In this document: one piece after another, positions 17,266-23,520 of the stretch
Numbering within the stretch: position 1 is the first letter of the stretch
Layout of the letters: every line of letters starts with the position of its first letter
Assembly (NCBI GenBank): GCA_023473595.1
Contig: JAMCYV010000010.1
Location: 1-41,640 of the forward strand
Direction of reading: 5' to 3'
Length of the DNA: 41,640 nt
From: Patescibacteria group bacterium
GTDB lineage: Bacteria; Patescibacteriota; CPR2; UBA1875; JAMCYV01
Position numbers and translations under genes: made by a program
The notes under the pieces: model-generated
What the model saw: the letters and a program-made list of their open reading frames with translations, nothing else
What the model was told of the DNA's origin: nothing
Database searches by the model: none

Positions 17266-17883
17266 TTAATTTGCTCTAATTCGTTCATCTAACTCTTTTT
17301 TAAAATTATCTATCAAATCATTAAATATTTCTTTTGTCGACTGACAGCAAAGCGGGCGGTTTATAAGCTTCTCTTCGGTAGTAATAAAATGCTCAAAGGA
17401 TTCCCTTATCTCTTCCCCCAGTCCGTCAGAGATCGCTTGGAAAAGGTTATAGCTTATAAGGGGAAACATATAATCAAGGTCTGTAAAGACAGCAAGATCT
17501 TTTGATTTCTTATAAGGTTCATTGTCGCCCAAAGCCCAGTTGTCATGGATAGAAATTAATTCTACTACTTTCTCTTTTTTTTCTGTAGGGAGGTCAAAGG
17601 ATTGCAGAATTTTTTTGGCGATTTTAGCCCCTTTTATCATATGATCTCTTTTTATTTCAGCGTCTTTGACATTTGGCGCTTTCTCTTCTATTCCAGTATA
17701 GCCAATATCATGAAGGATGATTAAAGGGATAAATACCTCTTCATCGAGCTTTTCATTTTTAATAACCTTTTGGGCTACTTTAAGCATCCATTCAATTTGG
17801 GGAATGTCAAAAACTCGCCCGTCTTCATAATGTGGCTTTGCCACCTTCCACATTTTTTGGTAGATTGATTTGAGTTTTGTCAT
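17266..17883 (-). CDS. HD-domain protein
   Basis: A 205-aa HD-superfamily protein, unlike the one at 2682 in sequence. Metal-site motifs: PQIEWMLKVAQKVI, then LIILHDIGYTG (about 54-64), RDHMIKGAKIAKKIL (about 79-93), ISIHDNWALGD and VFTDLDYMFPL. Likely a phosphohydrolase on a nucleotide or phospho-compound; substrate unknown. Its ATG shares one base with the stop of the upstream MBL gene (TAATG), a coupled pair. Confidence 0.85.
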   Translation of the reverse strand: MTKLKSIYQKMWKVAKPHYEDGRVFDIPQIEWMLKVAQKVIKNEKLDEEVFIPLIILHDIGYTGIEEKAPNVKDAEIKRDHMIKGAKIAKKILQSFDLPTEKKEKVVELISIHDNWALGDNEPYKKSKDLAVFTDLDYMFPLISYNLFQAISDGLGEEIRESFEHFITTEEKLINRPLCCQSTKEIFNDLIDNFKKELDERIRAN

Positions 17884-18512
17884 TAAAAGTTATATTCTTT
17901 TCCTAATTCTAGAACTTCAAAATTAATTCCTTTTTCAGGCAAAACAGCCTTGGGTGATTGAGACCAGCTTGGGTCAATGACCGGACCATCATGAACTGGG
18001 AAGCAATGTTTGGGCCTTAGAGCAATCGCATAATCAATGGCTTCTCTGGCTCTGACCCACGGGCCTAGTAAAGGCAAGGCCAAAATATCAATAGGCTTGT
18101 CTATCACTGTTAATTTGTCACTCGGATAAAAGAACTTACCAATGAGGTATCCAGTAGCCTTTACAGGAGGAAAAATTGGATATACTGGCTCGTGATATTC
18201 GCCGAAAGCTTCTATAGTTGACCCTTTAATTTCCATTTTCTGGCCATTCTCTAAAAGCTCAAAGGTTATCCCTTCTTTCTTTAGTTCCTCCCCAACTTCC
18301 TGATTGGTAAAGATTCTAATATTAGAATTATTTTTTAAAGTGGCTTTAATGTTTTCTAGATTAAAATGATCTGGATGAATATGGGTCAGGAGAAGAACAT
18401 CAAGGTCTTGCAAGTTATTTTGAGCAGTTGAAAACTTTCCGGGATCAATTAAAATTCGAACCTTACCTTCTTCAATTAGCATACAACAATGGGCAAATTT
18501 AGTAATTTTCAT
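17883..18512 (-). CDS. MBL-fold metal-dependent hydrolase (UlaG-like)
   Basis: A 209-aa metallo-beta-lactamase-fold hydrolase. The metal motif is LLLTHIHPDHFNLENI (THxHxDH, about 40-55), preceded by HCCMLIEEGKVRILIDPG. Later ligands appear in FGEYHEPVYP and HCFPVHDGP. This matches the UlaG-like/L-ascorbate 6-phosphate lactonase-type group, a broad class. It is first in the minus-strand run that continues with the HD protein, with a 1-nt overlap. Confidence 0.88.
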   Translation of the reverse strand: MKITKFAHCCMLIEEGKVRILIDPGKFSTAQNNLQDLDVLLLTHIHPDHFNLENIKATLKNNSNIRIFTNQEVGEELKKEGITFELLENGQKMEIKGSTIEAFGEYHEPVYPIFPPVKATGYLIGKFFYPSDKLTVIDKPIDILALPLLGPWVRAREAIDYAIALRPKHCFPVHDGPVIDPSWSQSPKAVLPEKGINFEVLELGKEYNF

Positions 18513-18570
18513 TTAAATAATTAATTGCATTGCCATATATCGGGTCTCAATTTCATTAAGCTGCGGTACA

Positions 18571-18660
18571 TGGCGGAGAGGGGGAGATTCGAACTCCCGA
18601 TACCCTTGCGGATATACTGCCTTTCCAAGGCAGCGCACTAGTCCACTATGCGACCTCTCC
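18571..18660 (-). tRNA. tRNA-Ser(GGA)
   Basis: A class II tRNA with a long variable arm. Acceptor GGAGAGG/CCTCTCC, anticodon stem CTGCC/GGCAG with loop TTGGAAA giving GGA (UCC/UCU codons). Discriminator G and encoded CCA (18571-18573). Confidence 0.94.
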
Positions 18661-18741
18661 TAAATTATATTTCTGCAAAATCTCTTTTGCCAGCAAATTT
18701 TAACATTTTAAACTCAATAAATAAATACTTTAAGTCCCAGT

Positions 18742-18770
18742 TGCCATAGACCAAAATTTGGTCTATGGCA
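18742..18770. repeat. perfect palindrome overlapping the wHTH stop codon
   Basis: Two 14-bp arms, TGCCATAGACCAAA and its complement, around one central A. It has the same 23-bp core as the operator at 19046-19070, on the other side of the gene. The last two codons and the stop (18763-18765) of the winged-helix gene lie in it. It could be a second binding site or part of a terminator. Confidence 0.75.
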
Positions 18771-19038
18771 GTTTTTTAATGATTGATTCAAACTCGTCAA
18801 AAAAAGCAAACTTCTTATCTAAGAGATAAAATGTTTTTGTTGGGGTTAGTTTTTTGTCTAAAAGTCCTACAGCTGTTAATCTTCTCAATTCATTCATCGT
18901 TGTTGTTCGTGGCAATTTCGTTTTATCCGCAACCTCGAGTTCGTAAAATGAAGTATTATTATTGCTAAAGAAAAGCTTTAGGATCTTTACTCTCGCTTTT
19001 GAATTAAATATTATCGATAAGTTTTTATCTTTACTCAT
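18763..19038 (-). CDS. winged-helix transcriptional regulator
   Basis: A 91-aa DNA-binding protein. The sequence reads SIIFNSKARVKILKLFFSN, then the helix-turn-helix SFYELEVADKTKLPRTTTMN and a wing (TAVGLLDKKLTPTKTFYLLD), like ArsR/MarR-type single-domain regulators; no effector domain or metal Cys pairs are seen. ATG 19038 is chosen because it sits 6 nt after a promoter -10; a TTG start 18 nt upstream would lie inside the operator. A palindrome fills the promoter spacer and a sister palindrome covers the stop codon, so autorepression is the simplest reading. Confidence 0.8.
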   Translation of the reverse strand: MSKDKNLSIIFNSKARVKILKLFFSNNNTSFYELEVADKTKLPRTTTMNELRRLTAVGLLDKKLTPTKTFYLLDKKFAFFDEFESIIKKLP

Positions 19039-19044
19039 AAAATA

Positions 19045-19073
19045 ATCATAGACCAAATTTTGGTCTATGACAA
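19045..19073 (-). promoter_or_regulatory. promoter with palindromic operator for the wHTH gene
   Basis: Minus strand: TTGTCA (19068-19073), 17-bp spacer, TATGAT (19045-19050), then 6 nt to ATG. The palindrome at 19046-19070 (12-bp arms TCATAGACCAAA around one T) fills the spacer and overlaps both boxes, so a bound dimer would block RNA polymerase. Confidence 0.75.
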
Positions 19074-19094
19074 CATTAAATATTTTTTAATATG

Positions 19095-19850
19095 TTATTG
19101 GAAATACTTCTCTGGGTTAACTAAAAGATCGAATTTTTCAGGGTTCTCGACAACCTGCTGGTAAAGAGGTTTTGCTGAATCAATATCAAACTTTGATTGA
19201 AATTCTTCTGGTTGGGAGATCTTTGGTTCAAATGGAATTTCATAATTTTTGTTTTTAACAAATTCGCCGCCAAGCAGTTCGTAGATGCAGCCGCCAGATA
19301 GTTTTTCTAAGGGTTTGTAAATAGACTTAAAGGTTGAATCGGTAACATTTGCCATCACCAAGGTCTCTGTCCCTGGGTTTATCGTAATATGGCCGTAACC
19401 AGGGGGGATGAGGACCTTGTCTCCAGGATTAGCTTCGATAATTTTATAATCGACAACTTTAGCATCTTCAACTTTCTGAATAAGATAATGGGCTTTCCCG
19501 AAAATTACTTCATAGATTTCAGGAAAAGTTACTTTGGTTCTTACTTTAAAAGGATGATAATGGCCGACAGTCTTAATATATTCTTGACCAATCGTTCCGT
19601 CTAGAGCAACCGTTATGTCATAGCGGAGGTTTCTTTCTCCTAATTTCTTTAAACCTTCAGGAAAACCAACGCCTCGGAACATAGAGTAGGCGATTTCAGG
19701 TCCGGCAAGCTCTGAACCAGGCATTAAGACTTTCCTAAAATCTTCTAACCGGCGGAAATCAGGTTCGGGAAGTTCAAACCCTTCTTTGCCTTTTATAACC
19801 TCTCCGTTTAAAAGTATCGGCAGGCCGCATTTTTCTTCCAAATCGATCAT
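19095..19850 (-). CDS. pgi: glucose-6-phosphate isomerase, archaeal cupin type
   Basis: Interconverts glucose 6-phosphate and fructose 6-phosphate. It belongs to the cupin family of archaeal-type isomerases, unrelated to the usual bacterial enzyme. 251 aa. The metal-binding motif is KTVGHYHPFK with PEIYEVIFGKAHYLIQ (His, His and Glu ligands), and the second cupin motif is VLIPPGYGHITINPG with the fourth His. N- and C-terminal extensions surround the single cupin barrel (about 80-190). The ATG lies 6 nt after TAAAAT, so the mRNA is probably leaderless. Confidence 0.92.
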   Translation of the reverse strand: MIDLEEKCGLPILLNGEVIKGKEGFELPEPDFRRLEDFRKVLMPGSELAGPEIAYSMFRGVGFPEGLKKLGERNLRYDITVALDGTIGQEYIKTVGHYHPFKVRTKVTFPEIYEVIFGKAHYLIQKVEDAKVVDYKIIEANPGDKVLIPPGYGHITINPGTETLVMANVTDSTFKSIYKPLEKLSGGCIYELLGGEFVKNKNYEIPFEPKISQPEEFQSKFDIDSAKPLYQQVVENPEKFDLLVNPEKYFQ

Positions 19851-19856
19851 ATAGGT

Positions 19857-19862
19857 ATTTTA
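19857..19862 (-). promoter_or_regulatory. -10 box of pgi (leaderless)
   Basis: TAAAAT on the minus strand, 6 nt before the ATG at 19850, the same spacing as at polA, tsaD and pilB. Confidence 0.5.
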
Positions 19863-19909
19863 GCAGTTATTTTAAAAGATTTACTATATTTTAAACTAAA
19901 TACAGTGAA

Positions 19910-19940
19910 GGCCAACTCGAAGAGTTGGCCTTTTGTTTTC
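19910..19940. terminator. hairpin terminator at end of structured region
   Basis: GGCCAACTC-GAA-GAGTTGGCC, 9-bp perfect stem. The plus strand continues TTTTGTTTT; on the minus strand only TT follows, so for the minus-strand island it is weaker. No plus-strand gene precedes it. Confidence 0.6.
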
Positions 19941-19941
19941 T

Positions 19942-20183
19942 ATGCGGTGAGCGAACCCATCGTTTTCGTTCACCGCATTAGGGCAGCCGCCTTACTTATT
20001 TTCCCGCCTTTTTCTGTTAGCGAGGTTCCTTTCTGACAGCTAGCCAAGAGAAGTGCCGATGTCCTAGGGTAATCGGCAACTTCCCTTTAGAGGGATGTCC
20101 CCCTAAGATAGCAGGGGTTGCCGTACAGGGAAAGGTAGCTGGACAATAATGGACATTGTCACTTACACTTTGGCAACCCCTTG
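19942..20183 (-). ncRNA. structured region downstream of the odd tRNA, possible ncRNA
   Basis: No credible ORF. The minus strand has several nested stems: GGGGTTGCC with GGCAACCCC (20172-20180 and 20114-20122), TTAGGGGGA with TCCCTCTAA, AGTTGCCGAT with ATCGGCACT, and ATGCGGTGAACGAA with TTCGCTCACCGCAT near the end. It starts 0-4 nt after the odd tRNA and ends in a hairpin at 19910-19940. It does not match what I recall of RNase P RNA, tmRNA or SRP RNA. Confidence 0.35.
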
Positions 20184-20258
20184 CGGAGAGAGGAGGATTC
20201 GAACCCCCGAAAAACGGGTTTAGAAGCCCGTCGCCTTGAGCCGCTCGGCCATCTCTCC
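20184..20258 (-). tRNA. atypical Ser-like tRNA, 8-nt anticodon loop (CTA or TCT)
   Basis: The acceptor GGAGAGA/TCTCTCC is perfect. The first 26 nt match tRNA-Ser(TGA) closely (GGAGAGATGGCCGAGCGG), and the T arm is GGGGG-TTCGAAT-CCTCC. Anticodon stem ACGGG/CCCGT encloses 8 nt, CTTCTAAA. Depending on which T is U33, the anticodon is TCT (Arg codons) or CTA (UAG). The variable region is only ~5 nt, unlike real tRNA-Ser. The 3' end is G-CAA, with no encoded CCA. It may be a broken tRNA-Ser or a suppressor-type tRNA. Confidence 0.65.
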
Positions 20259-20321
20259 AACGACTTTCTCGCCTTACAGAAACGGAATTGTTCTGACTGC
20301 CTAGGCGGGGCAAGTCACTTG

Positions 20322-20564
20322 TTACATTGGTGGCTTAGGCGACCAGGTCCACCACATCCGGTTATAATCCCACCAGAGGTGAGTGCTTACCTGGTATATT
20401 GCATAACCGCCTGCCAGAATCAGAAGAGCAATAAGAGTCATGCCTCTGGCCCTGGTTGCCTTCTTTGTTCGGGCGAAAAAGAACGCCCAAACGGTTAGGA
20501 GGATTATCGAGACTTTAATCCATAGATTGGTAATCGGATCCTCCTTGAGGCAAATTGCTCCCAT
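20322..20564 (-). CDS. small membrane protein (80 aa)
   Basis: Not recognised. Two hydrophobic helices, about residues 14-30 (LWIKVSIILLTVWAFFFA) and 43-61 (MTLIALLILAGGYAIYQVS), separated by a basic loop (RTKKATRARG), then a Trp-rich tail (WWDYNRMWWTWSPKPP) probably near the membrane surface. The ribosome site is AAGGAAGGAG, 9 nt upstream. It follows the 30-aa ORF by 3 nt. The pair shares one promoter. Codon use is more GC-rich than in neighbouring genes, like the zinc-finger gene at 6406. Confidence 0.65.
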   Translation of the reverse strand: MGAICLKEDPITNLWIKVSIILLTVWAFFFARTKKATRARGMTLIALLILAGGYAIYQVSTHLWWDYNRMWWTWSPKPPM

Positions 20565-20567
20565 AGT

Positions 20568-20660
20568 CTACTCCTTCCTTAGAAGAGACCGTGCCTTATA
20601 GCCAATGTACAAGGCACTTACTGTGACTGCTCCTGCGTAGATTAACAAATAGATTATCAT
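20568..20660 (-). CDS. micro-membrane protein (30 aa)
   Basis: A 30-aa ORF: one hydrophobic helix (MIIYLLIYAGAVTVSALYIG) and a basic tail (YKARSLLRKE). AGAGG lies 7 nt before ATG. It precedes the 80-aa membrane protein by 3 nt and its 3' end holds that gene's ribosome site, so the two are translationally linked. A hairpin (20682-20727) sits in its leader. Confidence 0.5.
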   Translation of the reverse strand: MIIYLLIYAGAVTVSALYIGYKARSLLRKE

Positions 20661-20681
20661 AGTAATCCTCTTTCTCAGGAT

Positions 20682-20727
20682 GTCCACCGAATTAAAGACA
20701 AGAAAATTTATCTTCAATTCAGTGGAC
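20682..20727. repeat. inverted repeat in leader of the small-membrane-protein operon
   Basis: GTCCAC...GTGGAC with inner GAATT/AATTC pairs, ~34 nt between the outer arms. It lies between the promoter at 20760-20788 and the first ribosome site, so it could affect translation or bind a regulator. Confidence 0.5.
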
Positions 20728-20759
20728 ATTTAATTTTTCAACGTTCAAAACTAAGGGCA

Positions 20760-20788
20760 ATGATACCATAAGAATTAAAAAAAGTCAA
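20760..20788 (-). promoter_or_regulatory. strong promoter of the odd island
   Basis: Minus strand TTGACT (20783-20788), 17-bp spacer, TATCAT (20760-20765). It points into the two small membrane ORFs and, further on, the atypical tRNA and structured region. Confidence 0.75.
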
Positions 20789-20828
20789 GCATGGTTAAGC
20801 ATAGCTTTATTTTGGCTTAAAGATATGC

Positions 20829-20834
20829 TAAATT
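20829..20834 (+). promoter_or_regulatory. extended -10 box of trpS (leaderless)
   Basis: TGC-TAAATT ending 6 nt before the trpS ATG at 20841. No ribosome site is seen. Confidence 0.5.
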
Positions 20835-20840
20835 GTCCTT

Positions 20841-21965
20841 ATGGCAAAGAAAAGAATATTTTCAGGGATCCAGCCCTCGGGGAATCTGCATATCGGTAAT
20901 TACCTTGGGGCGATCAAAAACTGGGTTGAGTTACAAGATAATTACGAAAGCATTTTTTGCATTGTTGACCTTCACGCGATTACTGTGCCTAAAGAAGCAA
21001 ATGAACTTAAAAAGAACATCAAAGAGTTGGCCAAAGTTTATATTGCAGCCGGCATAAACCCTAAAAAATCAACAATTTTCGTTCAATCCGACCGTCCGGA
21101 GCACTCGGAACTAGCCTGGATTTTGAATTGCTATACTTCTTTAGGTGAACTTTCCCGAATGACGCAGTTTAAAGATAAGGCAGGTCTAATTCCGGGTAGA
21201 CTGGGCAGTTTACCAGACACAAGAAATTTATCTGCATATACCAGAGAGCAATTAGAATTTATTATCCGAGATATTGAGGCTGAATGGGAAGAGTCGGATA
21301 CTTTTCGTAATTCAAATAGAAGAAAGGAAGAATCTGTTACTGCAGGCCTTTTCGACTATCCAGTTCTTATGGCGGCGGATATTCTCCTTTATGATACGGA
21401 GCTTGTACCGGTTGGGGAGGACCAGAAACAGCACGTTGAGTTTACTCGAGATATCGCCGAGCGATTTAATAAAAAATATGGACAGACATTTGTCGTACCA
21501 AAGCCGGATATTCGAGAAGCCGGAGCACGGATTATGGGCTTAGATGACCCTGCGAAAAAGATGTCGAAAACAGCTCCTAGCGAATATAACTGGATCTCAC
21601 TTCGAGAAAAACCGGAGGATATAAGGAAAAAAATTGCTAAAGCTGTTACCGATTCAGGTAATGAAGTTAAATTTGATAAAGACAAAAAATCAGCGGTCGC
21701 TAATTTATTGACTATTTATAGTCTTTTTTCAGGTAAAAGTATGACAGAGATCGAAAAGATGTATGCCGGCAAAGGGTATGGTGACTTCAAAAAAGATCTG
21801 GCCGAGGTTATTATTGCCGGTTTGAAACCGATCCAAGACAAACTATCCGAACTAGATAAAAACCCTGATTATATTGAAAAAATCTTAAAAGAAGGCGCCG
21901 AAAGAATTCGGCCGATCGCCCAAAAGACCTTGGCGGAGGTTAAAAGTAAGGTTGGGTTAGGATAG
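20841..21965 (+). CDS. trpS: tryptophanyl-tRNA synthetase
   Basis: Class I synthetase charging tRNA-Trp. 374 aa, longer than the common ~330. The HIGH-like motif is IQPSGNLHIGNYLGAIKNW (about 8-26), the tryptophan pocket includes VDLHAITVP and VPVGEDQKQHVEF, and the KMSKS motif reads AKKMSKTAPSEY. The extra length is mostly a loop around GRLGSLPDTRNLSAYTREQL. Start fixed by family alignment; the -10 lies 6 nt upstream. It is followed by a cluster of palindromic repeats. Confidence 0.95.
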   Translation: MAKKRIFSGIQPSGNLHIGNYLGAIKNWVELQDNYESIFCIVDLHAITVPKEANELKKNIKELAKVYIAAGINPKKSTIFVQSDRPEHSELAWILNCYTSLGELSRMTQFKDKAGLIPGRLGSLPDTRNLSAYTREQLEFIIRDIEAEWEESDTFRNSNRRKEESVTAGLFDYPVLMAADILLYDTELVPVGEDQKQHVEFTRDIAERFNKKYGQTFVVPKPDIREAGARIMGLDDPAKKMSKTAPSEYNWISLREKPEDIRKKIAKAVTDSGNEVKFDKDKKSAVANLLTIYSLFSGKSMTEIEKMYAGKGYGDFKKDLAEVIIAGLKPIQDKLSELDKNPDYIEKILKEGAERIRPIAQKTLAEVKSKVGLG

Positions 21966-21971
21966 AGAAAG

Positions 21972-22107
21972 AGATTCCTCGGCAAGCCCGGAATGACAAC
22001 TATAATTCCTCTGTCATACCGGGCTTGATCCAGAATTCTTCACTTGTCATCCCAAACTTGATTTGGGATCCAGCGGATATAGATTCTGAATCAAGTTCAG
22101 AAAGACA
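21972..22107. repeat. cluster of family-1 palindromic repeats
   Basis: Three adjacent copies: a right half ending GGAATGACA (21972-21998), a left half TGTCATACCGGGCTTGATCC (from 22012), and a whole unit 22045-22107 that starts TGTCATCCC and ends with GATTCTGAATCAAGTTCAG plus AAAGACA. The latter right half is the same as that after the GIY-YIG gene at 40436 and in comF. Confidence 0.8.
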
Positions 22108-22149
22108 TTTAAATGTTATATATAAATATAGTGGTCGCTGGAAAAGTGA

Positions 22150-23484
22150 CTAAGTTCTTATAAATTTTAAGAGTTCTAAAGTTTTTTCTTTCAGAAGCTC
22201 TTTATTTTTGGCTTTGACATTTAACCTTATTGCGGGTTCAGTATTGGAAGTTCTCAAATTAAACCACCAGTCGCCGAAATCGCAAGTAAGACCGTCAAGG
22301 AAATCCTGCTTTCCTTTTTTATACCTATCTTTCATTTTTCTAATAAGCTCTTCGGCTCTTGCAAACTTAGTATTTATCTCTCCGCTTTCATAGAAGACTC
22401 TGTAAGAGTTAACGAGCCTTGAGATTTTTCTTCCATCCTTTGAGAGCAAATGCAAGACTAAGAGACTTGTGATAATCCCGCTGTCAGCATAGAAATTATC
22501 TCTATAGTAATAATGGCCACTAAGCTCGCAGCCAAAGGCAGCATTATTCTCCCTCATTACTTCTTTGATATTGGCATGGCCGACTTTGCTTCGGATTCCT
22601 ATCGCTTTGTGTTTATTAAGGACGACCGGAATGATCTTATCCGACCGGACGTCGTAAACAATGATTTCTTTTGGGTTTTTGCCCAGAATATAGTCTGCGA
22701 TAAGAGCAGCGATCAAAGACGGAGAAATCTGCTCGCCTTTTTCATCTACAAAGATTACTCGGTCGGCATCTCCGTCAAAAGCCAGACCCAAATCCGCTTT
22801 TTTTTTAATGACCTTTTCTTTCAAATTCTTTAGATTATCTTCTTCTGCAGGGTTCGGCTCGTGGTTGGGGAAGCTTCCGTCTATCTCAAAATACATTGGG
22901 GTGACTTGGAAGGGCAAAGATTTAAAGACTTCGGGAATCATCTTTCCTGCCATTCCATTTCCGGCGTCGATTATGACTTTCAAAGGCTTTAAGGCTTTAA
23001 TATCAATAAATCTTAAAACATAATCTGCAAAGTCTTTGTAAATATCTTTCTCTTCCAAGTAGCCTTTGACATCTGATTCTAAAAAGTCGCCTTTTTCAAT
23101 AATCTCTTTTAAAGTGAACATTCCTTCAGCCTCCCCAAAAGGCTTAGCGTTTTCCTTGCAGAATTTGACGCCGTTCCATTCTTTAGGATTGTGCGAGGCG
23201 GTGAACATGGCTCCGCCATCGAGTTTGAAATAACCGACGGCAAAGTAAAGCATGTCAGTTGAGACAAGACCGATATTTAAGACGTTCACTCCTGATTCAA
23301 TTAGTCCTTTTATAAATAAGTCAGCCAGGGCCGGCGAAGAGATTCGTCCGTCATGGCCAATGGCGACTCTCTCAGGACCCGTAGCTTTTGCGAATGCTTT
23401 CCCTAGCTGGTAGGCATCGCCCTCATCCCAATCCGCGCCGTAAATTCCCCGGATATCGTAATTTTTGAAGATATCGTAATTGAT
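22150..23484 (-). CDS. phosphomannomutase/phosphoglucomutase, ATC start
   Basis: A phosphohexomutase that moves phosphate between C6 and C1 of mannose or glucose. 444 aa counted from ATC at 23484, the normal family length. The N-terminus IFKNYDIRGIYG is the family start. The phosphoserine loop reads FTASHNPKEWNGVKF, the metal loop GLAFDGDADRVIFVDE, the sugar loop GCELSGHYYY and the C-terminal phosphate site RTSNTEPAIRL. Between the in-frame upstream TGA and codon 66 there is no ATG, GTG or TTG; AGGAGG lies 4 nt before ATC. Starting at the GTG at 23289 would remove ~65 conserved residues. Confidence 0.9.
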   Translation of the reverse strand: MNYDIFKNYDIRGIYGADWDEGDAYQLGKAFAKATGPERVAIGHDGRISSPALADLFIKGLIESGVNVLNIGLVSTDMLYFAVGYFKLDGGAMFTASHNPKEWNGVKFCKENAKPFGEAEGMFTLKEIIEKGDFLESDVKGYLEEKDIYKDFADYVLRFIDIKALKPLKVIIDAGNGMAGKMIPEVFKSLPFQVTPMYFEIDGSFPNHEPNPAEEDNLKNLKEKVIKKKADLGLAFDGDADRVIFVDEKGEQISPSLIAALIADYILGKNPKEIIVYDVRSDKIIPVVLNKHKAIGIRSKVGHANIKEVMRENNAAFGCELSGHYYYRDNFYADSGIITSLLVLHLLSKDGRKISRLVNSYRVFYESGEINTKFARAEELIRKMKDRYKKGKQDFLDGLTCDFGDWWFNLRTSNTEPAIRLNVKAKNKELLKEKTLELLKFIRT

Positions 23485-23488
23485 GTGC

Positions 23489-23494
23489 CCTCCT
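23489..23494 (-). promoter_or_regulatory. ribosome binding site that fixes the ATC start
   Basis: Perfect AGGAGG on the minus strand, 4 nt before the ATC codon (23484-23482). It is the only ribosome site near the family-predicted N-terminus. Confidence 0.7.
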
Positions 23495-23520
23495 ATCTTT
23501 ATTCAATTATAGCAAATAGA

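Noticed and set aside
20017-20498. ORFs of 98 and 105 aa across the atypical tRNA
   Set aside because: Both run through tRNA stems and the structured region, which explain the sequence better.
23289-23289. GTG start for the phosphomannomutase
   Set aside because: It would delete ~65 conserved residues, including YDIRG, and has no ribosome site.
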